Positions 1-7,466 of a stretch of 64,000 nt of DNA are shown here, piece by piece (positions within the stretch are counted from its first letter, which is position 1; each line of letters opens with the position of its first letter). The DNA lies in NCBI GenBank assembly GCA_002261155.1, contig NKXN01000030.1:156745-220744 (forward strand). The letters are read 5' to 3'. The translations under genes were made by a program, and so were the position numbers. The stretch comes from Bacillaceae bacterium SAS-127 (lineage in GTDB: Bacteria; Bacillota; Bacilli; Bacillales; Domibacillaceae). The notes beneath the pieces are model-generated. The model was given only the letters and a program-made list of their open reading frames with translations. It was not told the origin of the DNA and searched no databases.

Positions 1-1
1 G

Positions 2-154
2 TGTGGAGGATTTACGACAATGTCTACTTTTTCTAAGGAAGCCGTGGAACTATGGCAAACTAATCTGTTGCTAAGCGTATCTTATGTGATAATAACCGTG
101 GTTGTCGGTATACTAGCTAGTCTAGTTGGATTAAAAGTGGGGAGGAGAGCATAA
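2..154 (+). CDS. Fluoride ion channel FluC/CrcB, first copy (3' part only)
   Basis: The reading frame is open from the window edge and encodes the last 50 residues of a FluC (CrcB) fluoride exporter. The family signature GGFTTMSTFSKE is present, followed by one C-terminal membrane helix. FluC forms dimeric membrane channels that expel F-. The stop codon overlaps the ATG of the next gene by one base, which suggests translational coupling of two paralogues. The start lies outside the window. Confidence 0.9.
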   Translation, partial: CGGFTTMSTFSKEAVELWQTNLLLSVSYVIITVVVGILASLVGLKVGRRA

Positions 155-486
155 TGGATATTTTTTTAGTAGCGATTGGCGGAGCGATTGGAGCGGCTGG
201 CCGTTATTTGATTGGCTTGTTAGTTGTCAATACGAATAGTCCTTTACCGCTTGGTGCTCTTCTTGTTAACTTAGTAGGTAGCTTTTTACTTGGATTTACT
301 GTTTCTCTCTCAATAAATGATCAATGGCTCCTTGGAACTGGTGTGTTAGGCGGTTTTACGACGTTTTCAACATTTAGTGTAGAAGCGGCAGCATTATACA
401 AGAAAAGTATGTCTCTTTTTATCGTGTATGTGTTGCTGACGATCCTTGGTTCGATGTTGTTATTTAGCTTAGCCTTCTCATTGTGA
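154..486 (+). CDS. Fluoride ion channel FluC/CrcB, second copy
   Basis: This complete 110-residue protein has four predicted membrane helices and the family motif GGFTTFSTFSVE, about the usual FluC length. The ATG overlaps the stop of the upstream paralogue by one base, and AGGAGAG at 144-149 serves as ribosome binding site. FluC proteins form antiparallel dimers that export fluoride through the cytoplasmic membrane. Tandem copies may form a heterodimer, which is inferred from the arrangement. No obvious terminator follows the stop. Confidence 0.93.
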   Translation: MDIFLVAIGGAIGAAGRYLIGLLVVNTNSPLPLGALLVNLVGSFLLGFTVSLSINDQWLLGTGVLGGFTTFSTFSVEAAALYKKSMSLFIVYVLLTILGSMLLFSLAFSL

Positions 487-543
487 AAGAGAAGGCGTAC
501 ACGTAAAAAAGTGAACAATAAATAAAAATACTTGCCTGTTATA

Positions 544-573
544 TTGTCTGAATATTCGGAAGTATGTTAGTAT
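544..573 (+). promoter_or_regulatory. Possible sigma-A promoter of fadH
   Basis: TTGTCT (544-549) and TAGTAT (568-573) are separated by 18 bp. This is a weak match, but it sits just upstream of the FadR-type operator, so that operator would cover the start of transcription. Confidence 0.35.
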
Positions 574-578
574 ATAAA

Positions 579-596
579 TGAGTGATTATTCATTCA
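579..596 (+). promoter_or_regulatory. FadR-type operator upstream of fadH
   Basis: TGAGTGATTATTCATTCA agrees with the published B. subtilis FadR box TGAATGAMTANTCATTCA at nearly every position. B. subtilis fadH belongs to the FadR (YsiA) regulon, in which long-chain acyl-CoA relieves repression. The site ends 26 bp before the fadH start. Confidence 0.8.
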
Positions 597-621
597 TTAA
601 ATGAAGGGTGGAGGAATGACG

Positions 622-1386
622 TTGAAAGATAAAGTGGTGATCGTGACTGGTGGTTCTAGTGGGATGGGAAAATACATGGCAAAGAGGTTTCTACAAGAGG
701 GAGCAAAGGTAGTGATTTCTGGTCGCAGTGAAGATAAGCTACAGGTTACTAAAGAAGAGATCGATACAGGGGATGGACGTTTGTTAACTGTATCGATGGA
801 TGTACGTAACCCAGAGGACGTGCAGCGGCTAGTGGAGACGACTAGTCAACATTTTGGAACCATTGATCATTTAGTGAACAATGCGGCTGGAAACTTTATC
901 GTTCCTGCTGAAAAACTGTCCGTAAATGGATGGAATTCAGTTATTGATATCGTGTTGAATGGCACGTTTTATTGTTCAAGTGCGGTAGGGAATTACTGGA
1001 TTCAGCAAGGAATTAAAGGGAGTATAATTAACGTTGTCGCTACGTATGCATGGAATGCCGGAGCTGGTGTTATCCATTCAGCGGCTGCAAAGGCAGGCGT
1101 TTTATCTATGACGAGAACGTTAGCCGTTGAGTGGGGGCATAAGTATGGTATTCGAACGAACGCGATTGCTCCAGGTCCAATTGAACGTACAGGGGGAGCG
1201 GACAAGCTATGGGAATCAGAAGAAGCGGCGAAACGAACGCTTCAAAGTGTCCCGCTTCGTCGATTAGGGACACCAGAGGAAATTGCAGGTTTAGCCCTTT
1301 ACTTATTTTCTAACGAGGCAGCTTATATAAATGGTGAATGTGTAACAATGGATGGTGGACAATGGTTAAACAGTCATCCATTTTGA
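622..1386 (+). CDS. fadH: 2,4-dienoyl-CoA reductase, SDR family
   Basis: FadH reduces 2,4-dienoyl-CoA with NADPH during beta-oxidation of unsaturated fatty acids. The 254-residue protein has the N-terminal cofactor motif TGGSSGMG (residues 9-16) and NNAAGNF further on. The active-site segment HSAAAKAG carries SxxxK instead of the common YxxxK, as in the DECR branch of short-chain dehydrogenases. I chose the TTG at 622 because GGTGGAGG (607-614) is spaced seven bases from it and gives the B. subtilis FadH (YkuF) length. The ATGs at 601 and 616 are too far from or too close to the site. A FadR box precedes it and a terminator follows. Confidence 0.88.
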   Translation: MKDKVVIVTGGSSGMGKYMAKRFLQEGAKVVISGRSEDKLQVTKEEIDTGDGRLLTVSMDVRNPEDVQRLVETTSQHFGTIDHLVNNAAGNFIVPAEKLSVNGWNSVIDIVLNGTFYCSSAVGNYWIQQGIKGSIINVVATYAWNAGAGVIHSAAAKAGVLSMTRTLAVEWGHKYGIRTNAIAPGPIERTGGADKLWESEEAAKRTLQSVPLRRLGTPEEIAGLALYLFSNEAAYINGECVTMDGGQWLNSHPF

Positions 1387-1394
1387 TCGTGAGT

Positions 1395-1426
1395 AAGGAC
1401 CATCGTTAAAGATGGTTCTTTTTTTG
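1395..1426 (+). terminator. Intrinsic terminator after fadH
   Basis: AAGGACCATC pairs with GATGGTTCTT around a six-base loop and runs into seven T residues. Confidence 0.85.
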
Positions 1427-1462
1427 TTGGGATATTATTACAACTATATACTGTTTTTACCT

Positions 1463-1490
1463 TTGAATTTCATATAATTTAAAGTACAAT
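1463..1490 (+). promoter_or_regulatory. Sigma-A promoter of ykuI
   Basis: TTGAAT (1463-1468) and TACAAT (1485-1490) are spaced 16 bp. The predicted start of transcription, near 1497, lies about 20 bp upstream of the second FadR-like box. Confidence 0.55.
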
Positions 1491-1515
1491 ATAAATATAA
1501 TTCTAGGTTAATGGT

Positions 1516-1533
1516 TGAATAAATAATCATTCA
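1516..1533 (+). promoter_or_regulatory. FadR-type operator upstream of ykuI
   Basis: TGAATAAATAATCATTCA differs from the FadR consensus at one position (the sixth base, A for G). It lies downstream of the predicted ykuI promoter and 42 bp before the start codon, a position suited to blocking elongation or initiation. I know of no report of ykuI in the FadR regulon, so the role is inferred. Confidence 0.6.
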
Positions 1534-1574
1534 CTTGTATAATTAAAAGGATTATTGAGTTGGAGGAAGAGTGG

Positions 1575-2786
1575 ATGGATGCATTAGAAATTATGTCACA
1601 GCTTGATCATGTCACGCCTTTTTTTCAACCGATTTTTAGTGCGGATGAGCATAAGATTATTGGATATGAAGTGTTAGGGCGTTTTTTAATAGGTAATGAA
1701 GCAAGAAGTTTAGGACCTTTTTTTCATGATCAAGAAGTGCCTGATGAATACTTAATTGAGGTAGAGGATCTCGTACTAAAGAAAGCGTTATCATTATATT
1801 TGAATTCCGGTATTCAGGCAAAGTTGTTTATTAATAGAAATGCTCAGTTATTGAAAGATGACTATGGAGAGCATTTATTGATCATTTTGCAGGAATATGA
1901 AGAGAAGGGCTTGCGTTTAAGCGACATTGTCCTTGAAATTTCCGAATCAGAATATAGTAAAGAGTTAGAGCACGTATTAAGGTATTATAAAACATTTGGT
2001 ATTCAAATTGCGATTGATCATATTGGTGAAAGGAGCGGAGATGTTTATAAATATACGGGCTATGCACCTGATATTTTAAAGGTAAGTTTGCAAGCGTTGC
2101 GGAAAAATTCTTCTGGTCAGACGTATAAAGATATTTTATATTCGATCTCGATGCTTGCTAGAAAAATTGGTGCTTCTTTGCTGTTTGAGAGCATTGAAAT
2201 GGAATATCAGCTGCAATATGCGTGGAAGCACGGAGGAAGATATTATCAAGGTTATTATTTGCATGAGCCTTATGAACATTTTCTTCAAGAGGACATCCAA
2301 AAAGAAACGTTAAAAAGAAAATGTCAAGAATTTATTCTTCATGAAAAGCGCTCGCTTGAGAAAGTATATTTGTTAGCGGAATCGATTCAAACGACATTAC
2401 AGGATGTTGTTTCAAAGTATACAAAGCAAGCGATAACAAAGGAACAATTGTTAGTTGAAATTGGCGAAAAGTTTGAAGATATGTGTTTTCGCATATATAT
2501 ATGTGATGAAAATGGGTTTGAATTAACTTCGAATTATTTCAAAAAGGAAGGAAGCTGGATTTTTCAACCTGAGTATTTTGGGAAAAATTGGAGTTGGCGG
2601 CCGTATTTTTTAGAGAATATTTTACGCATGCGAAAAAATCGAGTCGGTCTAATTTCTGATTTGTACAGCGATATCGAAAAAGGAGAGACGATTCGAACGT
2701 TTTCTTATGCTTTAAATGAACGTGAATATTTATTCATGGATATTTCATATGATTTTTTATTTGAACAAGATGGTTTACTTTATTAA
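1575..2786 (+). CDS. ykuI: EAL-domain c-di-GMP receptor YkuI
   Basis: This 403-residue protein matches B. subtilis YkuI along its length. An EAL-type domain fills roughly residues 1-250, with the signature reading GYEVLGR. A PAS-like C-terminal domain covers about 270-400. B. subtilis YkuI binds c-di-GMP but has not been shown to hydrolyse it. I chose ATG 1575 because TGGAGGAA (1561-1568) is correctly spaced and the B. subtilis protein starts equivalently. It stands alone behind a sigma-A-like promoter and a FadR-like operator. With the HD-GYP gene at 28598 it is one of two c-di-GMP-related genes here. Confidence 0.88.
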   Translation: MDALEIMSQLDHVTPFFQPIFSADEHKIIGYEVLGRFLIGNEARSLGPFFHDQEVPDEYLIEVEDLVLKKALSLYLNSGIQAKLFINRNAQLLKDDYGEHLLIILQEYEEKGLRLSDIVLEISESEYSKELEHVLRYYKTFGIQIAIDHIGERSGDVYKYTGYAPDILKVSLQALRKNSSGQTYKDILYSISMLARKIGASLLFESIEMEYQLQYAWKHGGRYYQGYYLHEPYEHFLQEDIQKETLKRKCQEFILHEKRSLEKVYLLAESIQTTLQDVVSKYTKQAITKEQLLVEIGEKFEDMCFRIYICDENGFELTSNYFKKEGSWIFQPEYFGKNWSWRPYFLENILRMRKNRVGLISDLYSDIEKGETIRTFSYALNEREYLFMDISYDFLFEQDGLLY

Positions 2787-2850
2787 TTTTGAATAAAATC
2801 ACGAGGCTAACTAATACTACCGATAAGAAGTTCGATAGGGAGTGTTGAAG

Positions 2851-3084
2851 TTGAGTGATTTTTTCATTGTCTTAATCTTTGTTGGGTGCGTGACAGTCTT
2901 TCTGTCTGTATTTTATACTGTTCGGGTATTTAAACAGCACGAGACAGCAAAGGAAGGCTTAGATTCGTCGATCCCGGAAACTGTACAGCAGCATCCATAT
3001 ATTAAAAACCCTATTTTTTGGTCCTATATTATTGGATTTGGTGTTTTATTAATTTTCGTATTTTATTTAATAGCCAATAGGTAA
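2851..3084 (+). CDS. Small membrane protein of unknown function
   Basis: I do not recognise this 77-residue protein. It has two hydrophobic segments (about residues 3-22 and 53-75) separated by a charged stretch of about 30 residues, so both ends may lie on the same side of the membrane. TTG 2851 is preferred because GGGAG (2838-2842) lies eight bases upstream; GTG 2842 and TTG 2845 are in frame but overlap that site. It follows ykuI by about 65 bp and ends at a terminator shared with the convergent glutaredoxin gene. Confidence 0.6.
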   Translation: MSDFFIVLIFVGCVTVFLSVFYTVRVFKQHETAKEGLDSSIPETVQQHPYIKNPIFWSYIIGFGVLLIFVFYLIANR

Positions 3085-3091
3085 GAAGAGG

Positions 3092-3122
3092 AAAGGAGGC
3101 TCAAGGTTGAACCTCCTTTTGA
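3092..3122. terminator. Bidirectional terminator
   Basis: AAAGGAGG pairs with CCTCCTTTT, with an inner TCAA/TTGA stem. It separates convergent genes and has T-rich flanks on the + strand. Confidence 0.75.
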
Positions 3123-3123
3123 T

Positions 3124-3366
3124 TTAAAGGTTATGTTTAGTTAACAGTTCGTTTAACTTATCAATGTCAAATCCTCGTACAACTTCGTTTTCTACGATAA
3201 TGGTTGGAGTAGATAAAGACTGCCACTTGATTTGTAGCTCTTCCTTAAATAGTGGATTAGAAGCAATGTTCCTTTCTTCATAATGCACTCCACGATCGTT
3301 GAAAAATAATTTGATAATATTGCATGGTGGACATTCTGGTTGGGTATACAGAATAATAGAAGCCAA
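3124..3366 (-). CDS. Glutaredoxin-family thiol protein
   Basis: This 80-residue thioredoxin-fold protein has the redox motif CPPC at residues 13-16 and the cis-proline context STPTI, as in NrdH/glutaredoxin-like proteins. It probably handles disulfide exchange in the cytoplasm; the partner is unknown. The TTG start is supported by AGGAGGAG just upstream. The gene is monocistronic and convergent with its neighbour. It is not part of the usual B. subtilis order at this point. Confidence 0.8.
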   Translation of the reverse strand: MASIILYTQPECPPCNIIKLFFNDRGVHYEERNIASNPLFKEELQIKWQSLSTPTIIVENEVVRGFDIDKLNELLTKHNL

Positions 3367-3549
3367 TATTTTCTCCTCCTATAAACTCATAAAAGCCTTA
3401 TTTTAAATATAAAATAAAATAAAATAGTTGGATATGAAATAGATGTATGGTATATTTCATTTGCCTATTTATTTTATAACAAAAGGATTATGTACGGTCA
3501 AAAACAAAATAAATATTGGAAAGACAGATGAAAGGAGTCAACCGATACT

Positions 3550-3801
3550 ATGTCACAATTAATGGGAATTGTCCAACGTTTGAAATCATTGCAAGAAGGT
3601 GGAGAAGCAGGCGAGGTTCAACAACGACTGTTCGAAGTGAACGGCAAAACTTTATGCCAGGTGAAATATTTTCCAGGGAAAGATACATTTGAACTAGAAG
3701 TATACGATAAAGATGGTAAAGGAAGTAAATATCCTTTTGATGATATCGATATGACGGCAATTGAGATCTTTGACTTATTACAAGAAGAAAAACAACAATG
3801 A
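3550..3801 (+). CDS. ykuJ: Conserved small protein YkuJ
   Basis: This 83-residue protein resembles B. subtilis YkuJ (79 residues), starting MSQLMGI and sharing the core pattern FEVNG, VKYF, TFEL and FDDIDM. The function is unknown. The ATG follows GAAAGGAGT. In B. subtilis ykuK and abbB (ykzF) lie between ykuJ and darB; both are absent here. A terminator follows directly. Confidence 0.85.
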   Translation: MSQLMGIVQRLKSLQEGGEAGEVQQRLFEVNGKTLCQVKYFPGKDTFELEVYDKDGKGSKYPFDDIDMTAIEIFDLLQEEKQQ

Positions 3802-3806
3802 TTCAT

Positions 3807-3844
3807 ATAATGCCCTGCTTCATTCAATGAGCAGGGGTTATTTA
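3807..3844 (+). terminator. Intrinsic terminator after ykuJ
   Basis: CCCTGCT pairs with AGCAGGG, extended by ATAA/TTAT, and is followed by a T-rich stretch. Confidence 0.7.
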
Positions 3845-3875
3845 TGTTTAATAATGGAACGCAAGTGGGTAACTT

Positions 3876-3884
3876 TGATATAAT
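3876..3884 (+). promoter_or_regulatory. Extended -10 promoter of darB
   Basis: TGATATAAT is a perfect TATAAT with the TGn extension. The -35 region (TGGAAC near 3855) is poor, as is common with extended -10 promoters. Confidence 0.55.
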
Positions 3885-3914
3885 GAAAAAAGGGTGTAAT
3901 GTATTATTTGGGGA

Positions 3915-3928
3915 GTAAAGCGCTTACA
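3915..3928 (+). promoter_or_regulatory. Candidate CcpA (cre) site upstream of darB
   Basis: GTAAAGCGCTTACA matches the cre consensus TGWAANCGNTNWCA at all but the first two positions and is nearly palindromic. It falls about 25 bp inside the predicted transcript and 22 bp before the ATG, where CcpA can act as a roadblock. Confidence 0.5.
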
Positions 3929-3950
3929 AAAAGAATAAAGGGGTAGTTCA

Positions 3951-4391
3951 ATGATTTCTTTTCAAAGTAAGGACGTATTAAATACAAATATAATGGATTA
4001 CATAATCCCGTCAGAAAAAGTTGCTCATGTTCAGCCGGGGAATAATCTTGAGCATGCGCTCTTAGTGCTAACAAAAAGCGGATATACAGCTATTCCAGTT
4101 TTAGATGCCAAATACCGATTGCAAGGATTAATTAGTATTCCAATGATTACAGAGGCTATTTTAGGCCTGGAAAGAATCGAATTTGAGAAGTTAGAAAATA
4201 TGAAAGTGGAAGAAGTGATGGCAATCGACAAGCCGTCGTTAACGGTCCATGATCATTTCCGTAAAGCACTCGGGTTATTAATCAATCACCCTTTTTTGTG
4301 TGTTACCAATGAAGAAGGAGAATTTCAAGGTATTCTGACGAGAAGGGTTATCTTAAAGCAATTGAATTATCACGTCGATCAGTTGAAATAA
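3951..4391 (+). CDS. darB: c-di-AMP receptor DarB (CBS-domain protein)
   Basis: This 146-residue protein has two CBS domains and matches B. subtilis DarB/YkuL (147 residues) closely, for example GNNLEHALLVLT and LERIEFEKL. In B. subtilis DarB binds c-di-AMP. Its unliganded form interacts with the (p)ppGpp synthetase Rel and stimulates pyruvate carboxylase; pycA lies at 32117 in this window. Expression from its own promoter and carbon catabolite control are suggested by the upstream sites. A terminator follows, so it is probably monocistronic. Confidence 0.93.
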   Translation: MISFQSKDVLNTNIMDYIIPSEKVAHVQPGNNLEHALLVLTKSGYTAIPVLDAKYRLQGLISIPMITEAILGLERIEFEKLENMKVEEVMAIDKPSLTVHDHFRKALGLLINHPFLCVTNEEGEFQGILTRRVILKQLNYHVDQLK

Positions 4392-4415
4392 AAACTTATA
4401 AAATGATCTAATAGA

Positions 4416-4457
4416 GTCAGATCCCTCTTACATTATATCAAGGGGTTTGGCTTTTTG
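4416..4457 (+). terminator. Intrinsic terminator after darB
   Basis: A 12-bp stem with several G-T pairs (GTCAGATCCCT with AAGGGGTTTGGC) is followed by TTTTTG. Confidence 0.65.
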
Positions 4458-4479
4458 TATTTAGCTGGAGGAGATATTG

Positions 4480-5349
4480 ATGGTGTTTTCAGAATCTCAG
4501 TTGCTAACTGTATTAGCGGAAGAAATGAATATGAGAAAAGCTGCGGAGCGTTTATTTGTCTCTCAACCTGCGCTGTCGCAACGATTACAAACGATTGAAA
4601 AGGGTTGGGGAACGAGAGTATTTAATCGAACGACAAAGGGCTTAACGTTGACGCCAGCGGGAGAAATGATTATTCAATTTTCAAAAGAAGTGGTGGAGAA
4701 AAGAGAGAAGGTAGTTGAAAGCATCCAATCATTGGAATCGGAAGTTCATGGAACATTAAAAATTGCTTGTGCATCCATTGTCGGGCAAAATTGGCTCCCG
4801 CAAGTGCTGAAACGCTTTGTTGAACGATATCCTCACGCTAAAATTTCTTTAATGACCGGCTGGAGCAGTGAAATTTCTAAAGCATTATATGAAGGAGAAG
4901 TACATATAGGAATCATTCGCGGCACACCTGATTGGAAAGGGAGGAAAATTCATTTATTTAAGGATAGTCTATTTTTAGTTGATCGAGAAATTAAATATGT
5001 AGATGAAATATTAACGACAGATAAACCATTTATTCAATTTAAAAGCGATTCAACTTACTTTCAGGAAATACAAGAATGGTGGCACCGGCAATTTCAAAGT
5101 GCGCCCAAACAATCGATTATTGTCGATCAAATTGAGACGTGTCGACAAATGGCGTTTAACGGGATCGGCTATGCTATATTGCCTGAAATTACGTTAAATG
5201 GCACATCGAGTGAAGTGTATAAAATCCCATTGCTTGACCAAGATCAATGCCCTCTACGTCGAGATACGTGGCTTCTAGGGTATGACTCAGCCTTTGAGTT
5301 AAGACAAGTCCAAGCATTTATTGAAGTGATTGAAGAGTTTAAACAGTAA
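4480..5349 (+). CDS. ccpC: LysR-type catabolite regulator CcpC
   Basis: This 289-residue protein has an N-terminal winged helix (LNMRKAAERLFVSQPALSQR-type sequence near residues 16-35) and a substrate-binding domain after about residue 90. The full-length match to B. subtilis CcpC includes ITGWSSE-like and FIQFKSDSTYFQEIQ segments. CcpC represses citB and citZ and responds to citrate. ATG 4480 is chosen because GCTGGAGGAG lies seven bases upstream; a TTG at 4477 is also in frame. The position between darB and dapH is conserved in Bacillus. Confidence 0.92.
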   Translation: MVFSESQLLTVLAEEMNMRKAAERLFVSQPALSQRLQTIEKGWGTRVFNRTTKGLTLTPAGEMIIQFSKEVVEKREKVVESIQSLESEVHGTLKIACASIVGQNWLPQVLKRFVERYPHAKISLMTGWSSEISKALYEGEVHIGIIRGTPDWKGRKIHLFKDSLFLVDREIKYVDEILTTDKPFIQFKSDSTYFQEIQEWWHRQFQSAPKQSIIVDQIETCRQMAFNGIGYAILPEITLNGTSSEVYKIPLLDQDQCPLRRDTWLLGYDSAFELRQVQAFIEVIEEFKQ

Positions 5350-5372
5350 CGATGTGATCTAGTTAAAATTGC

Positions 5373-5392
5373 TTGTGAAATTTACTTCACTC
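5373..5392 (+). promoter_or_regulatory. Rex-box-like palindrome upstream of dapH
   Basis: TTGTGAAATTTACTTCACTC matches the Rex operator pattern TTGTGAA-N6-TTCACAA except for its last two bases. The perfect core is GTGAA/TTCAC. It overlaps a possible promoter (TTGCTT at 5370). The match may be chance, since dap genes are not a known Rex target. Confidence 0.3.
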
Positions 5393-5462
5393 TGTTAAAT
5401 TAATAAGAAATGCAGACGAAATCGTCGGCAATACATAAGTTGTTAGAGGAGGAATACATAAC

Positions 5463-6173
5463 ATGAAAATGATGGATGCACACGAGATTATTTCCTTTAT
5501 TGGAAACAGTAAAAAATCAACACCAGTAAAAGTATACGTAAAAGGTGAAGTAGAAGGTATTGACTTTGGTTCATCTGCTCAAACGTTCCTTGAAGGAAAA
5601 TCAGGAGTTGTCTTTGGTGAATGGTCAGAAATTTCTGAAGCACTTCAACAAAACGAAGATAAAATTGAAGACTACGTAGTTGAAAACGACCGTCGCAATT
5701 CAGCGATTCCTTTGTTAGATCTTAAAGGGATTAACGCTAGAATTGAACCAGGAGCAATTATTCGTGACCAAGTAGAAATCGGCAATAATGTCGTGATCAT
5801 GATGGGAGCGTCTATTAATATCGGTTCTGTCATTGGGGACGGAACGATGATTGATATGAATGCGGTTCTTGGTGGTCGTGCGACTGTCGGGAAAAACTGT
5901 CACGTAGGGGCGGGAGCTGTCATTGCTGGCGTTATTGAGCCACCATCTGCTAAGCCGGTTGTGCTAGAAGATGATGTATTAATCGGAGCGAATGCGGTTA
6001 TTTTAGAAGGTGTCACAGTAGGGAAAGGTTCTGTTGTTGGAGCGGGAGCGATCGTAACGAAAGATATTCCTCCATACTCTGTAGCAGCAGGTGCACCAGC
6101 AAAAGTCATTAAGCAAATCGATGACAAAACAAAGTCTAAAACAGAAATTATGCAGGAGCTTCGTAAACTATAA
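5463..6173 (+). CDS. dapH: Tetrahydrodipicolinate N-acetyltransferase
   Basis: DapH acetylates 2,3,4,5-tetrahydrodipicolinate with acetyl-CoA in the acetylase branch of lysine/diaminopimelate synthesis. The 236-residue protein (B. subtilis YkuQ also 236) has an N-terminal alpha/beta domain. Hexapeptide repeats from about residue 90 to 190 form the left-handed beta helix, for example [11 protein letters not shown] and [14 protein letters not shown] follows TTAGAGGAGGAA. The next enzyme of the branch, dapL, follows beyond a hairpin terminator. Confidence 0.95.
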   Translation: MKMMDAHEIISFIGNSKKSTPVKVYVKGEVEGIDFGSSAQTFLEGKSGVVFGEWSEISEALQQNEDKIEDYVVENDRRNSAIPLLDLKGINARIEPGAIIRDQVEIGNNVVIMMGASINIGSVIGDGTMIDMNAVLGGRATVGKNCHVGAGAVIAGVIEPPSAKPVVLEDDVLIGANAVILEGVTVGKGSVVGAGAIVTKDIPPYSVAAGAPAKVIKQIDDKTKSKTEIMQELRKL

Positions 6174-6200
6174 GAAGCTACTGTGAGTTAAAGAATCGAT

Positions 6201-6233
6201 CAGGCGTGGGCTTTTCAGCTCACGCCTGTTTTT
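6201..6233 (+). terminator. Intrinsic terminator between dapH and dapL
   Basis: CAGGCGTG pairs with CACGCCTG, with inner GC/GC pairs, followed by five T residues. It lies inside a two-gene pathway unit, so it may attenuate rather than end transcription. Confidence 0.75.
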
Positions 6234-6254
6234 AAAGAAAAGAGGGCAAGCAAC

Positions 6255-7388
6255 ATGACGATTAATCCATTTATTCAAATTAGAAGAGATCTTCATCAAA
6301 TACCGGAGCTCGGATTTCAAGAAGTAAAAACTCAGCGTTACTTATTAAATTATTTGCAAGCTTTGCCTCAAGACCGATTGGAAATTAACATATGGAAAAC
6401 AGGAATATTAGTGAAAATCAAAGGAAAAAAACCTTCACGTACGATTGGGTATCGAGCGGATATCGATGGATTACCGATTACTGAGCAAACAGGATTGCCG
6501 TTTAGTTCCACACACGAAGGAGCGATGCATGCCTGCGGTCATGACCTCCATATGAGCATCGGTCTTGGTGTGTTAACTCATTTTGTGGAAACAGAAATCA
6601 ATGATGATTTAGTGTTTATATTTCAGCCGGCCGAAGAGGGGCCTGGTGGTGCGGCACCAATGATGCAAAGTGAGATGCTGCAACGATGGATGCCGGACGA
6701 AATCTATGCTCTCCATATTGCGCCTGAATACCCAGTTGGCTCCATCGCCACTAAACCTGGGCTGTTGTTTGCTAATACATCAGAACTATATATCGATTTA
6801 AAAGGAAAAGGTGGTCATGCAGCGTATCCTCATGAAACGAAGGATATGGTTGTTGCAGCGGCTCATTTAACGACCCAGTTGCAAACGGTTGTCGCAAGAA
6901 ATATCGATCCGCTCGATAGTGCTGTAGTGACTATAGGAAAGATTACTGGTGGAACGGTTCAAAATATTATTGCAGAGACAGCTAGAATGGAAGGGACAAT
7001 TCGCACCCTTTCTGCTGAAGCGATGCAAAAGGTGAAGAAACGCATAGAAGCGTTAGTAAAAGGCATCGAATGTGGGTTTGATTGTGAAGCTAGGATCGAC
7101 TATGGAAGCAATTATTATCAAGTAAATAATGATCAAGCGGTTGCGGAGCGTTTCATGAATTTTATGGAAGAAAAAGAAGGCGTTCATTTAGTTGTTTGTA
7201 AAGAAGCGATGACAGGTGAGGACTTCGGTTACATGTTGAAGGAAATACCAGGGCTTATGTTCTGGCTCGGAGTAGGCTCAGAGCATGGCTTGCACCATGC
7301 GAAATTAAATCCAAGCGAAGAGGCGATTACCTTTGCAATAGAAGCGATCACAAGCTATTTTCACTATTTGTCTGATCAAGCTAAATAA
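6255..7388 (+). CDS. dapL: N-acetyldiaminopimelate deacetylase
   Basis: This is an M20-family amidohydrolase of 377 residues (B. subtilis YkuR 374, also called DapI). Metal-binding elements HACGHD (about residue 97) and the EEGPGG segment are present, as are the dimerisation-domain motif [11 protein letters not shown] and the late GEDF. It removes the acetyl group from N-acetyl-LL-diaminopimelate, two steps after DapH. ATG follows AGAGGGCAAGCA. The gene symbol varies between annotations. Confidence 0.9.
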   Translation: MTINPFIQIRRDLHQIPELGFQEVKTQRYLLNYLQALPQDRLEINIWKTGILVKIKGKKPSRTIGYRADIDGLPITEQTGLPFSSTHEGAMHACGHDLHMSIGLGVLTHFVETEINDDLVFIFQPAEEGPGGAAPMMQSEMLQRWMPDEIYALHIAPEYPVGSIATKPGLLFANTSELYIDLKGKGGHAAYPHETKDMVVAAAHLTTQLQTVVARNIDPLDSAVVTIGKITGGTVQNIIAETARMEGTIRTLSAEAMQKVKKRIEALVKGIECGFDCEARIDYGSNYYQVNNDQAVAERFMNFMEEKEGVHLVVCKEAMTGEDFGYMLKEIPGLMFWLGVGSEHGLHHAKLNPSEEAITFAIEAITSYFHYLSDQAK

Positions 7389-7398
7389 GAAGCAACAG

Positions 7399-7425
7399 TT
7401 GTTTTATCCCGATTTGTGGTAAAAT
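7399..7425 (+). promoter_or_regulatory. Possible promoter of ktrC
   Basis: TTGTTT (7399-7404) is followed after 15 bp by TGG-TAAAAT (7417-7425), an extended -10 element. Confidence 0.45.
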
Positions 7426-7466
7426 AAACATAACTTGAATTTTGTTTAATTAGTGGAGGAATTTTT

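Noticed and set aside
3400..3425. A/T-rich tandem TAAAA units
   Set aside because: Short low-complexity DNA between divergent genes, common in AT-rich promoters; not a meaningful repeat.
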